64,000 nucleotides of DNA from Ktedonobacter racemifer DSM 44963 (GCF_000178855.1 NZ_ADVG01000002.1:1116001-1180000); one strand, 5' to 3'. Positions 55,662-64,000 are shown, numbered from the stretch's first letter. The notes: generated from the letters alone by a model not told the origin. A program made the numbers and translations.

Positions 55662-55734
55662 CATTCAGAGACGGCGCTCCGCGTCTAGCCTCCGGCTGAT
55701 CTGAATGCTTGTCTTGCATTCAGAAAAACGCAAG
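55662..55734 (+). promoter_or_regulatory. structured leader RNA of hppA with alternative pairings (riboswitch-like)
   Basis: A three-way junction can form: P1 CATTCAGA (55662-55669) with TCTGAATG (55700-55707), P2 GAC-GCG / CGC-GTC (55670-55685) with a bulged G, and P3 TAGCC / GGCTG (55686-55698). The 3' strand of P1 can instead pair with GCATTCAGA (55716-55724) as a 9-bp hairpin, and a third option is CTTGC (55713-55717) with GCAAG (55730-55734). The ribosome site AAGGAGG follows about 40 nt later. No ligand family recognised. Confidence 0.45.
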
Positions 55735-55784
55735 TGAGTTGATCAACGCGGATCACATCACCCTCATCCCTGTAAGGAGGTATT

Positions 55785-58046
55785 GTGAGTAACTATTATA
55801 TTTGGGTACCCATCGTCGTTGGGGTGCTCGCTATCATCTTTGCCATTGGCCTGGCAAACTCGGTCCTACGCAAGGATACGGGCACGCCCGCGATGCAAAA
55901 AGTTGCGAACGCAATTTTCCAGGGCGCCATGGCCTTTCTCAATCGCCAATATCGCACCATCGCGACGCTCGCTGTCGTTGCGGCCATTGTTGTAGCCACC
56001 GTCCTTTACCTATTTAGTAAGGGTACCGACGCTGACCGCCTCTCGCTCGCCTGGCACACAGCGATTGCCTTCATCATTGGCGCGCTCTGCTCAGGCCTCT
56101 CAGGCTACATTGGTATGTACGTGGCGGTCAAATCCAATAGCCGTACCGCCAGCGCAGCCACGCGCAGCCTGGGAGAGGCCCTGATTGTCTCGCTACGCGG
56201 CGGCGCGGTCTCCGGTTTCCTGGTGGTGGCGCTCTCGTTGCTAGGCGTCTCAATTCTCTTCACGGTCTATAACGGCCTGAGCAACCCTTCGGTGGCGCCT
56301 TCGCTCATCATCGGCTTTGGCTTTGGTGCTAGCTTTGTCGCGCTTTTCGCGCAACTAGGTGGTGGCATCTACACTAAGGCCGCTGACGTCGGCGCGGACC
56401 TGGTGGGCAAGGTTGAGGCCAACATTCCCGAGGATGATCCACGTAATCCCGCTGTCATTGCGGACCTGGTGGGAGATAACGTTGGCGACTGCGCGGGTCG
56501 TGGTGCAGACCTGTTCGAGTCCACCGCCGCCGAGAATATCGGCGCGATGATTCTGGGTGTTACGCTCTATACAGCCACGGGAAGCCCGAGTTGGATCCTC
56601 TTCCCCCTGGTTATGAGCGCATTTGGCTTGATTGCCTCCTCTATTGGCCTGCTCTCGGTGCGCAAATCGGCCGTCATTGAGCCTGATAAGGCCGCGGGTC
56701 GCGATCCTGGCGATATCGCTATGCGCCAGCTCACTATTGGCTACTGGGTTACCTGTATCCTGGCAGGTATCGGCATCTTTGTGGGCAGCTATCTCCTATT
56801 CGGCGACAGCAAAGCGGTCGGTGCCTCCGGGCTTGCCCCCTGGGTCTGGTATGGCCTATCAGGTCTCGTTGGCATTGTGCTCAGCATCGCCTTTGTCTAT
56901 ATCACGCAGTACTATACCTCCGGTACCTGGCGGCCTGTACGCGAGATCGCGGCGGCCTCGCTCACCGGCCCGGCGACAACCATCATTTCCGGCATCTCGG
57001 TTGGCTTCGAGTGCGTAGCGCTTCCCGTTATCGCGATTAGTTGCGCGCTTGGTCTCTCCTTCTTCCTTGGAAGCCACGTTACCTTCCCAACCAACAGCGG
57101 CCTCCCCGCGGCGATCAATCCTGGTGGTATCTATGGAACCGCGGTCGCGACCATGGGTATGCTCATGAGTTGCGCCTATGTTCTAGCGATGGATACCTTT
57201 GGTCCCATCACCGATAACGCCGGTGGAATCACCGAGATGAGCAATCAGCCAGAAGCCGTACGCGATGTGACCGATGCCCTGGATAGTGTTGGCAACACCA
57301 CCAAGGCCCTGACCAAGGGCTATGGCATTGGCTCAGCCGCCCTGGCCGCGTTCCTGCTCTTCAGCGCCTATCTGGATGTGCTTTTCTCCTACACGAAAAA
57401 TCCCGACGTCTACCATGTGGACCTGTCGAACATCACAGTCTTTATCGCGGCGCTGCTCGGCCTGACGCTCATCTTCTTCTTTAGCTCGCTTGCCATCCGC
57501 GCGGTCAGTAGAGCCGCGCAGAACATGATCGAAGAGGTGCGTCGCCAGTTCCGCGAGAATCCTAAGATCATGGCCGAGAAGGTTGAAGACCGCGTCGATC
57601 CTGATTACGCGCGTTGCGTCGATATCAGCACGCGTGGCGCCCTGCGCGCCATGATCCTGCCAGGAGTCATCGCCGTGCTTACGCCTATCGCGGTCGGGAC
57701 GATCCTGGGTCCCCAGGCCGGTGCGGGCCTGCTCATGGTTGGCACCATGGGCGGTATCGTGATGGCCCTCTTCCTCAATAACGGTGGTGGTGCCTGGGAT
57801 AACGCCAAAAAGTTCATTGAGGCTGGCTACCTACGCGTAAACGAAAAAGGTGAGGTCGTTGATTCACTCGATCCGGACGGCATCATCCTGGGTAAGAAAA
57901 GCGAGGCCCACAAGGCCAGCGTAGTTGGCGACACCGTCGGCGATCCCTTCAAGGATACGGCGGGTCCCTCGCTACACGTCTTGATCAAGCTACTGAGCAC
58001 GATCACCCTGGTGCTGGCCCCGCTCTTCGTGGCCCTGCACCCCTAA
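55785..58046 (+). CDS. hppA: membrane-bound proton-pumping inorganic pyrophosphatase (K+-independent type)
   Basis: 753 residues, about 16 membrane helices. Start GTG with AAGGAGG 6 nt upstream. The PPi-binding signature starts at Asp201 (DVGADLVGKVE) and continues with DNVGDCAGRGADLFES. The segment GNTTKALTKG has Lys507 at the position that is Lys in K+-independent and Ala in K+-dependent enzymes, so this should be a K+-independent proton pump. It couples PPi hydrolysis to proton export and stands beside a soluble PPase. A structured leader precedes it. Confidence 0.95.
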   Translation: MSNYYIWVPIVVGVLAIIFAIGLANSVLRKDTGTPAMQKVANAIFQGAMAFLNRQYRTIATLAVVAAIVVATVLYLFSKGTDADRLSLAWHTAIAFIIGALCSGLSGYIGMYVAVKSNSRTASAATRSLGEALIVSLRGGAVSGFLVVALSLLGVSILFTVYNGLSNPSVAPSLIIGFGFGASFVALFAQLGGGIYTKAADVGADLVGKVEANIPEDDPRNPAVIADLVGDNVGDCAGRGADLFESTAAENIGAMILGVTLYTATGSPSWILFPLVMSAFGLIASSIGLLSVRKSAVIEPDKAAGRDPGDIAMRQLTIGYWVTCILAGIGIFVGSYLLFGDSKAVGASGLAPWVWYGLSGLVGIVLSIAFVYITQYYTSGTWRPVREIAAASLTGPATTIISGISVGFECVALPVIAISCALGLSFFLGSHVTFPTNSGLPAAINPGGIYGTAVATMGMLMSCAYVLAMDTFGPITDNAGGITEMSNQPEAVRDVTDALDSVGNTTKALTKGYGIGSAALAAFLLFSAYLDVLFSYTKNPDVYHVDLSNITVFIAALLGLTLIFFFSSLAIRAVSRAAQNMIEEVRRQFRENPKIMAEKVEDRVDPDYARCVDISTRGALRAMILPGVIAVLTPIAVGTILGPQAGAGLLMVGTMGGIVMALFLNNGGGAWDNAKKFIEAGYLRVNEKGEVVDSLDPDGIILGKKSEAHKASVVGDTVGDPFKDTAGPSLHVLIKLLSTITLVLAPLFVALHP

Positions 58047-58071
58047 GCCCAAACACGTTTTTCAGTGCTTA

Positions 58072-58117
58072 AGCAGGCCCTTCAGCCTCTCATTATCGGG
58101 AGACTGAAGGGCCTGCT
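58072..58117 (+). terminator. hppA terminator
   Basis: 14-bp perfect stem AGCAGGCCCTTCAG / CTGAAGGGCCTGCT (58072-58085, 58104-58117) with more pairs in the loop, then CTTCTGTC. Confidence 0.7.
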
Positions 58118-58299
58118 CTTCTGTCATATCCCTCCCCTAAAGCAAGGATATCCCATGACGTGCATCACACTTTTCGCTGGATCATGCGTAATAAAAATGT
58201 GCTTTCCGCTGCGCCCCCTAAGCAGTGTATATAACATTGTAGAAGGCGTTTTCTAAAAATAAGTGGTCTGGAAGGATTTTGTACGAGGAGATATATCTG

Positions 58300-58752
58300 A
58301 TGAAACCAATAACAAAGTTAACGCACTGGTCTATACTTATACCACTCCTGCTAACACTCGCCCTCTTACTCGCGGCCTGTAACGTGAATGGCGGCGATTT
58401 GACGGGAAGCAGTAGCAATACGTCAAATGGGTCACCTACCAGTCTCGGGACTGGTTCCCAGGACGTTCAGGTCTTTGTCGAGCCAGATGCAGGTTACCAG
58501 GTGATCACCGATGCCATTAACCAGGCACAGAAATCAGTCTGGGTCGAGATGTACCTGCTCACGGAGCGGCACGTTATCAGCGCCCTGGAAGAGGCCGCTC
58601 ACAGTGGGAAGAATGTGCGTGTCATGCTTGAGGGCCATCCCTACGGCAGTGGGACTAGTTCACCCAGTCAGACCATCGACCGCTTGAACGCCGCTGGCGT
58701 CCAGGCAAAGGCTACCAATCCCGCGTTTGCCCTTACGCATGAGAAGGGCATG
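58300..58752 (+). pseudogene. phospholipase D-family lipoprotein, 5' part (interrupted)
   Basis: 151 codons from the ATG at 58300 (GAGGAG upstream). Lipoprotein signal with lipobox LLAAC (about 25-29), a Ser/Gly/Thr-rich linker, then the first PLD repeat, ending in HEK of the HKD motif (HxKxxxxD) just before the break. Read with 61277-61898 it would give HEKGMIIDGK, a complete first HKD motif. A 7-bp duplication GGGCATG marks both edges of the insertion. Confidence 0.85.
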
Positions 58753-58797
58753 CCCATGTCGTGAAAAGCGTCTTTTCCAAATTATCTAAGGATACAC

Positions 58798-60528
58798 CCC
58801 ACATTCCGCAGTTTTAATCTGAGAAAAAATAGAATTGTTGAGAAGCTGGCCCCAGCAAAGAAAGGATCTGTCGATGCAGCGGCTGAAGGTGCAGAACGAC
58901 CGACTGCGTGCGGGTTGTCGTGCGGATGTGCAACAATTCAACGCCTTCAAAGCATTGGAAGACCCAGCGCATCGTCGGTCGGTCGGTGGGCTTGTTGACT
59001 TGATTGGGAATGGTTTGCCCCGTTGCTGCCAATTGCTCACGCAAACGATGTTCTGCCAGACGGTACACCAACAACGCGAGCACCATGATCAAGCTCAACG
59101 CCACAATCCGTTCCGTTTTTTTCACAAAGACCGAGGAGGCCAGGAACAAGGGATCTTTGAGGAAACGAAACCCTCGTTCCACGCTGCCCTGCTCCAGGTA
59201 CAGGCTGATCACCTCCTCGTTGGAGACCTGAGCATCATCCATCATATTGCTGGCAACAATGCGCACAGGCTTTACGCTCTGCGTACGCCAACAGCTTGCT
59301 TTCATTGAGGCTGACCCTGCCCGTAACACTCCAGCGCCGTCCCGTTGGTTCGGCATCACGAGCTGGACGGCCTCGCCCAAGAAAGACCGCCTGGCTCGTG
59401 ATGTCCATCGAGACGTCCAACCACTCAGGGATCCCTTTGAGGCTGGCTTGCCAGGCCTGTTGTGCGTCTTCTTGGCAAGCAAACGACTTGGTACTCACAT
59501 GCCACAGTTTCTTGCTCCAGGTTTCCAGTTGCTTATCGGCCTGCTTGCGAGCCGTCTGCAACGCACGCTTGATGCCATCGGCGCTTCGAACGACGATCCA
59601 GCGTTCTGGTCCTTGCTCCAACTCCATCTGCAAGCGTACCATCTGCCGTTGACCATCAGCGCTCGGCGTCCACGCCTCCTCAGCCTCTCTGAGTGCCGCT
59701 TTGGCCTCTTTGCTGGTTTCAGGAACCCGACTAATCCACTGCACGTTGGCTTGATTGAGCAGGTGCATGTTGTGCGCACTGTAGAGGCCACTATCAGCCA
59801 CGTAGATGGGCGTCTCTTGCGGCTCCTGCTGCTGCAATTGAGTATGCAGATCAGCAATGACCTGAATCAGGCTCCCTTTATCGCTGCTGTTGCCCGAAAG
59901 GGGCTGCAAAAAGAGAGGGATATCCCCCTGATGCGTGGTAGCAAGAGCCAGCATCCACTGCTTGAGATCTTCGCGATGGTCACGCGAGTAGCCATGGGTG
60001 ATGGCAATGACTTGCTCGTTCTCGTTGCCGTAGGTTCCATTGACCGAGAAGGAGGTCGTATCCACATGCAGATGCCTGGCTTTCACCCCAAAACGGTGAC
60101 GGGCTTGATGGGCGATGCCAGCAAACAAGGTGGTCACATCCTGCTCGTAGAGCCAATCAAGGGTTCGGCCCAGGCAATCGTCATTGAGCATGTCCGCGCT
60201 GATGTCTGCCCCCAAAAGGTGGGCGACTGGCTTGTGCTCAAAAAATTGAGGAACCAGGTAGAGCTGTCGATTGGAAAAGCCCAATCCGTTGAGGATCATG
60301 GCAACTGTGGCCGTTCCGTAACTCACCGTGCGCTGTTGGGTAGGAGCCCGCGCGTCCAACCAGGCTGCCAGCCCTATTTCCTGGCAAATACCTGCGACAA
60401 TTCCCAGATGATCCAAACGTTCGTTCTGGTAATCTTCAGCCTGCTGCATCGAGAGTCTGCTCCTTGCGTGTGCTGAGACTACCTTATCCAATTTCCGTTT
60501 TTCTGTCAATTACCCTGCGGAATGTGGG
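58798..60528 (-). mobile_element. IS1634-family insertion sequence (1731 bp)
   Basis: Perfect 14-bp terminal inverted repeats CCCACATTCCGCAG (58798-58811 and the complement at 60515-60528), with weaker similarity beyond. It carries one transposase gene, broken by a frameshift. No short target duplication is visible, but this family can make long or variable ones. Confidence 0.82.
58814..60449 (-). pseudogene. IS1634-family transposase, frameshifted
   Basis: Frame 1 from the ATG at 60449 to 59235 has the DUF4277-like N-terminal domain (LGIVAGICQEIGLAAWLD, DISADMLNDDCLGRTLD) and the first catalytic Asp (LHVDTTSFSV) with YVADSGLYS. Frame 2 (to 58814) carries the rest: SNEEVISLYLEQGSVERGFR, FLKDPLF and LLVYRLAEHRL. 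They join near 59240-59290 only with a +1 shift, so the gene is probably inactive, unless the shift is programmed or a base-call error. A 409-codon plus-strand frame over it is a shadow. Confidence 0.85.
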
Positions 60529-60941
60529 TTTAATCTAATGCTTTCTAGAATTTTAAATAAATCTTTTGATACTTTTGAGGAGGTATCTGAAGAGGTTGCT
60601 AGAACGAAATAATTTTTTGAGTGCTTATGAGAAACAAATTGTTTTATAAACTGTTTCATAGTCTTATGAAAATCAGAATTTACATTGGTAGAAAGATTTA
60701 TTGATCTCTTAACCTGTAGATAAACAACACTTTTGTCATTTAATTCAGCTTTTAAATCGTCGACACTGTCGTTTGTCTCAAATGCCACATTTTTTATTGG
60801 AGAATTATTATTTAAACCGCCAAAATCCCTTGATATATCTTTCCCAAATAATAAAGCAACCAATAACCAAGCTGCTACACGCTGCTGATAATCAATCCCT
60901 GCATTTGTCGCCGAACCAGATGCATTAAGATTCTCTGTCAT
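60529..60941 (-). pseudogene. 5' stump of a defence-type gene with a PD-(D/E)xK-like nuclease domain
   Basis: About 137 codons from the ATG at 60941 (GGAGAT upstream), cut off by the IS1634 end. Visibly AT-rich and with AT-rich codons, unlike its neighbours. The residue pattern resembles the N-terminal nuclease-like domain of Cap4-type and related large defence proteins: NAGIDYQQRVAAWLLVALL, FETNDSVDDL (Glu55, Asp61/62) and YLQVKRS (Gln76, Lys78, a QxK motif), then FKTMKQFIKQF-type helix. Assignment to a defence system is inferred from this resemblance. Confidence 0.6.
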
Positions 60942-61276
60942 AGAAATTAGATATCTCCTTGCCTATTTTCTACAGGTGAATTATAGCACACCTTTTATGC
61001 GTCTATAGACACCAGTTTATGGAGCACTGATAGACAAATTAACAAATTCTATTATAGGTATGTATTTCTCCTGACCATTTATGGCGTTGGGGGCATATGT
61101 CGCAACCGATGCCTAATGAGGCAAGAATACTGTATATGATGCAACTATCGTCTCGTTTGCCGCTTAATCGCTTAAAGGTTGACGCTGGCAAAAAGAAACT
61201 AGCGACAAGGCGCGTTACATAACTCTCAAGTAAGCCTATATCTCTAGCCATCTGGCTATATGCTTTTTTGCTACAT
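60942..61276. other. AT-rich remnant between the nuclease stump and the PLD 3' part
   Basis: About 335 bp, probably the promoter region of the truncated gene and the right end of the inserted element. A minus-strand frame of 70 codons (61039-61251; ends CDICPQRHKWSGEIHTYNRIC in pieces) has no recognisable match and may be a fragment. Confidence 0.4.
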
Positions 61277-61898
61277 GGGCATGATCATCGATGGGAAGAC
61301 TGCCTATATCCTCACAGCTAACATGACCCTCTCGGCCCTGGGCGGCAGTTCCAGCACGACCAACCGCGAATATGGCATTGTTGATACCAACGCACAGGAT
61401 GTCCAGGGAGCGATTGATATCTTCAATGCCGATTGGGACCGCAAGGATGTGCAGGTCAATGGCTCAAACCTCGTGGTCAGCCCGATCAACTCGCGTGACG
61501 CCTTCCTCTCGCTCATCAACGGAGCGCAGAAGTCACTCATCGTCGAGGCGGAAGAAATGCAGGATCAGCAGGTTGAACAGGCCCTGATCAATGCCGTCAA
61601 GCGCGGCGTCGCGGTCCAGGTCGTCTTGCCACAGCCCCAATCGGGTAGTGATAGCAATCAGCAAGGTATTGACACAATCACGAATGGTGGCGTCAAGGTT
61701 CGCGAGTCCAGCAAACTGTACATGCATGCCAAAATGATGGTTGCAGACAGCCAGAAGGCTTTTGTGGGATCAGAGAACATCTCCACGGCCTCATTTGAGC
61801 GTAACCGCGAACTTGGAGTAATCATCGCCGATGGCAACGTGATCAATACGCTCCAGCAAACATTCCAACAGGACTGGAACGACTCCCGGGGTAGCTAA
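61277..61898 (+). pseudogene. phospholipase D-family lipoprotein, 3' part (interrupted)
   Basis: Continues the PLD gene from the GGGCATG copy: GMIIDGKTAYILTANMTLSA completes the first HKD motif, and the second PLD repeat follows with YMHAKMMVADSQKAFVGSENI (HxKxxxxD) and a final ELGVIIADG. Joined to 58300-58752 it gives a normal two-HKD phospholipase D-like protein of about 357 residues. A ribosome site for separate translation of this half is not evident. Confidence 0.85.
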
Positions 61899-61927
61899 CG
61901 CGCATGCCATGTGCAATTAGTTCTGAT

Positions 61928-61992
61928 AGGAGGTGTGATACGTGCAAGTAGCCGCATACGCCAGTAGCGGGCCAGCGCACACTACACCTCCT
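61928..61992. repeat. degenerate intergenic palindrome, copy 21
   Basis: 9-bp arms AGGAGGTGT / ACACCTCCT (61928-61936, 61984-61992) with only partial pairing inside. Its position and GGTGTG / CACACC style suggest a decayed member of the palindrome family. Confidence 0.5.
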
Positions 61993-62149
61993 GCCCGGTT
62001 TCAAAAGTGCATCAGCTAAGCATTTTTGCGACTACCACCCGCTTGCATTCCGTGATAGGATAGGTCAGGACCTTGCCCTGGCTACGAGGCCCAATATACC
62101 AATATATACTATGAATATTTTGAGGAGTTTTTCCCATGGAGGAGGTTTT

Positions 62150-62437
62150 ATGATAACAGAGATCGCGATTTTTACGGCGGTTGCTGGGAAAGAAGAAGAG
62201 CTGGCCCAGGGTATTATTCGTGGGCTGGACGTTATTCGCCAGCATCCGGAATGCATCTCCGCGCATGTTACGCGTTGCATTGAGCAGCCAGGGCGCTTTA
62301 TGGTCACCAACTCGTGGAGCACGCTTGAGGCTCACACCGTCGATTTCCGCGAAGGCCCCCTCTTTCCCCAATGGCGCAGTCATATCACCGGGCTCTTCGA
62401 AGGCGCACCTGAAGTCTTCCACTATCAGGCCTTTTAA
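62150..62437 (+). CDS. antibiotic biosynthesis monooxygenase (ABM) domain protein
   Basis: 95 residues from the ATG at 62150, with GGAGGAGG 6 nt upstream. A single ferredoxin-like ABM domain: ITEIAIFTAVAGKEEELAQG, a helix, VTRCIEQPGRFMVTNSW, and SHITGLFEGAP. Such proteins are small dimeric oxygenases or haem-binding proteins; the function here is unknown. It precedes ligA by about 70 nt and could be cotranscribed. Confidence 0.82.
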   Translation: MITEIAIFTAVAGKEEELAQGIIRGLDVIRQHPECISAHVTRCIEQPGRFMVTNSWSTLEAHTVDFREGPLFPQWRSHITGLFEGAPEVFHYQAF

Positions 62438-62506
62438 AAAGAATAGATATGTAGACAACCCACAGACATTTCCCACAGACGCTATTTTTTATCAGGAGCG
62501 AGAGCC

Positions 62507-64000
62507 ATGGATGAAGAGCAGACCATATCCGAGCAAGACCAGGCGAATGATCAGTCAGAGAGCCTCTTAGAACACGCTGGCCAGACGGAAGAGGAGAGAC
62601 TCGCCAAACGCGTCGCCGAGCTACGCCACCAGATTGAGGAGGCCAACTACCAGTACCATGTGCTGGATAATCCCACCCTTTCCGACGCCGAGTATGACCA
62701 GCTCATGATTGAGCTACAGCGTATTGAGGGCGAACACCCCGAACTAGTGACCCCTGAGTCTCCGACGCAACGCGTGGGTGCGGGTCCCTTGCAGGATGTA
62801 GCGCAATATAGCCACCCGGTGCCAATGCTGAGCCTCGCCAACGCCCGCAGCGAGAAAGAGCTCTATGACTGGTACAAGCGCGCACAGAATATTTTGCCCA
62901 ACGCCACTTTTACCTATGTCTGTGAACTCAAAATTGATGGTCTGGCGATGGCCCTCACCTACGACCAGGGACGCCTGACAATGGGTGCCTCACGTGGCAA
63001 TGGCCTGGTAGGCGAAGACTGGACCCCTAATGTACGCACCATTCGCAGCATTCCCCAGAAGCTGCACGACGCAGCCCCCATTCCCGAGAAGGTTGAGGTG
63101 CGTGGCGAGATCTATATGTCAACGCAGAGCTTTGAGAAGCTCAATGAGCAGATGGCCGAGAATAAGCTCTTCGCTAACCCACGCAACGCAGCGGCTGGCT
63201 CACTACGCCAGAAAGATCCCCGCATCACAGGCACACGCAACCTGGATTTCTTTGGCTACCAGATTGGTTATGTACAGGGCATGCGCATCCAGAGCCACTG
63301 GGAGACACTCCAGCTCATCAAAGAATGGGGCTTCCCGCTCAATCCGCATGTGCAACTGGCGCACACACTTGAAGAGGTCATGGCCTTCTGCAACAAGTGG
63401 GAACACGAGCGCTTTAACCTCCCCTACGAGATCGATGGCGTGGTCATCAAGATCAATGATCTGGCCCATCAAGAGGAGCTAGGTGTCGTAGCGCGCGATC
63501 CACGCTGGGCCATCGCCTTCAAATACCCTCCCATTCAGGTCGCGACGCGCCTGCTCGACATCAAAGTCAATATTGGGCGCACCGGCTCGGTCAATCCCTG
63601 GGCGGAGCTTGAACCCATCAATATTCGTGGCGTGACTGTCTCACGCGCATCACTGCATAACGAAGAGGACATTCAGCGCAAAGACCTGCGCGTGGGCGAC
63701 TGGGTGCTGGTACAGCGTGCAGGCGAGGTTATTCCCCAGGTCGTTAAGCCCGTCATGGAGAAGCGCACCGGGAGCGAAGAGGTCTATCACCTACCAGAGA
63801 ATTGCCCCCGTTGCGGCACGGCCATCATCCGCATCCCCGATCAGGCCATGGCCTACTGCCCCAACCTACAATGCCCAGCCCGCAACTTTGAGAGCTTTAC
63901 GCACTTCGTCTCCAAGGGCGCGATGGATATGGATACCATTGGCGAGAAGACCTGCGAGCAGTTAATGGAGGCAGGCTATCTCCAGAGCGTCTCCGACTTC
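62507..64000 (+). CDS. ligA: NAD-dependent DNA ligase (3' end outside window)
   Basis: 498 codons in the window, open to the right edge. Start ATG 62507 with AGGAG 8 nt upstream. An acidic N-terminal extension of about 30 residues precedes domain Ia (ANYQYHVLDNPTLSDAEYDQ). Adenylation motif with Lys in CELKIDGLAMA, then NPRNAAAGSLRQKDPR, the OB fold (KVNIGRTGSVNPWAEL, VQRAGEVIPQV) and the four-Cys zinc finger (CPRCG, CPNLQCPA). The HhH and BRCT domains are expected beyond the window. It seals nicks in replication and repair. Confidence 0.95.
   Translation, partial: MDEEQTISEQDQANDQSESLLEHAGQTEEERLAKRVAELRHQIEEANYQYHVLDNPTLSDAEYDQLMIELQRIEGEHPELVTPESPTQRVGAGPLQDVAQYSHPVPMLSLANARSEKELYDWYKRAQNILPNATFTYVCELKIDGLAMALTYDQGRLTMGASRGNGLVGEDWTPNVRTIRSIPQKLHDAAPIPEKVEVRGEIYMSTQSFEKLNEQMAENKLFANPRNAAAGSLRQKDPRITGTRNLDFFGYQIGYVQGMRIQSHWETLQLIKEWGFPLNPHVQLAHTLEEVMAFCNKWEHERFNLPYEIDGVVIKINDLAHQEELGVVARDPRWAIAFKYPPIQVATRLLDIKVNIGRTGSVNPWAELEPINIRGVTVSRASLHNEEDIQRKDLRVGDWVLVQRAGEVIPQVVKPVMEKRTGSEEVYHLPENCPRCGTAIIRIPDQAMAYCPNLQCPARNFESFTHFVSKGAMDMDTIGEKTCEQLMEAGYLQSVSDF

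Larger units (their letters stand above)
54869..55784 (+). other. long gene-free, AT-rich interval and hppA leader
   Basis: About 915 bp. It contains the palindrome at 54919-54964, a visibly AT-rich stretch (about 55000-55480) with no gene, a candidate promoter (55498-55527) and a structured leader RNA of about 250 nt before the hppA start. Confidence 0.7.
58753..61276. mobile_element. about 2.5-kb insertion inside the PLD gene
   Basis: Everything between the two GGGCATG copies (58746-58752 and 61277-61283). The ends show imperfect inverted similarity: ATGTCGTGAAAAGCG reading inward from the left and ATGTAGCAAAAAAGC reading inward from the right. It contains a 45-bp left stub, an IS1634-family element, a truncated AT-rich defence-type gene and about 330 bp of AT-rich DNA. 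No transposase of its own is left, so its type is unknown. Confidence 0.6.

Noticed and set aside
55534..55784. Fluoride (crcB), c-di-GMP or TPP riboswitch upstream of hppA
   Set aside because: Short pieces such as AGCCTCCGGCT resemble part of the c-di-GMP-I motif, but the remaining conserved core is absent; the element is left unassigned.
59247..60476. Plus-strand open frame of 409 codons over the IS1634 transposase
   Set aside because: Shadow of the minus-strand transposase, which has family motifs and terminal repeats on both sides.
58746..61283. Tn7-like element with TGT...ACA ends
   Set aside because: TGT and ACA occur at the edges, but the expected 5-bp direct duplication does not match (GCCCA against TGGGC) and no tns genes are present.

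Overview
The window is a chromosomal segment from a free-living, metabolically versatile bacterium. The gene set fits a Chloroflexota member of the Ktedonobacteria type: two UPF0104-type flippase-like membrane proteins, a DUF2079 membrane protein, a GtrA protein, a large MalT-type LuxR regulator, a DUF6483-like protein, a TnpB-only IS605 element and frequent GTG/TTG starts. The phylum assignment is inferred from gene content and protein style, not from a marker-gene tree.

Layout. 1-5.8 kb: envelope glycosylation genes (DUF2079, GT2), an intact tnpB element and a glycerophosphodiesterase. 6.0-7.7 kb: an iron module (promoter, perfect Fur-type box, fur, VIT-type transporter) and a FlK-like thioesterase. 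7.8-10.7 kb: tmRNA followed by a small decayed island holding an exported protein, a beheaded VOC gene, an IS1-family element and 19-bp direct repeats. 10.8-17.8 kb: GtrA, flippase, DedA, a membrane-anchored low-complexity protein, lexA, a bifunctional-nuclease-type protein and a YggT protein. 17.9-30.1 kb: lysA, gltX, a DUF6483-like protein, a CPBP protease, a polysaccharide operon (UDP-glucuronate decarboxylase, O-antigen ligase, flippase), rpsU, ybeY, dagK, efp and a THUMP methyltransferase. 30.2-44.4 kb: HEAT-like protein, MBL hydrolase, MalT-type regulator, a merR-MFS-lipoate ligase cluster with a palindromic operator, PIG-L deacetylase, C39-like peptidase, a degenerate asparagine synthase and an acyl-CoA ligase. 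44.5-50.7 kb: folC, folP, a zinc-finger membrane protein, polyprenyl synthase and a WD40 membrane protein. 51-58 kb: an M28 peptidase, then a CBS-regulated soluble pyrophosphatase and a proton-pumping pyrophosphatase (hppA) with a long structured leader. 58.3-61.9 kb: a phospholipase D-type lipoprotein gene split by nested insertions, including a frameshifted IS1634-family element and the AT-rich stump of a defence-type nuclease gene. The window ends inside ligA.

The most unusual feature is structural. About twenty intergenic regions carry long, nearly always perfect palindromes (arms of about 18-36 bp, loops often 3 nt). Their arm sequences are largely locus-specific, but a subset shares a GCTGGCAGCC-type core. 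Most sit at gene 3' ends, a few overlap stop codons, and at least five lie between divergent genes, where no transcript should end. Other points of interest are the leader RNA of hppA with mutually exclusive pairings, an EF-P with Asn at the position normally modified (residue 34), the MerR operator, and the interrupted PLD locus.
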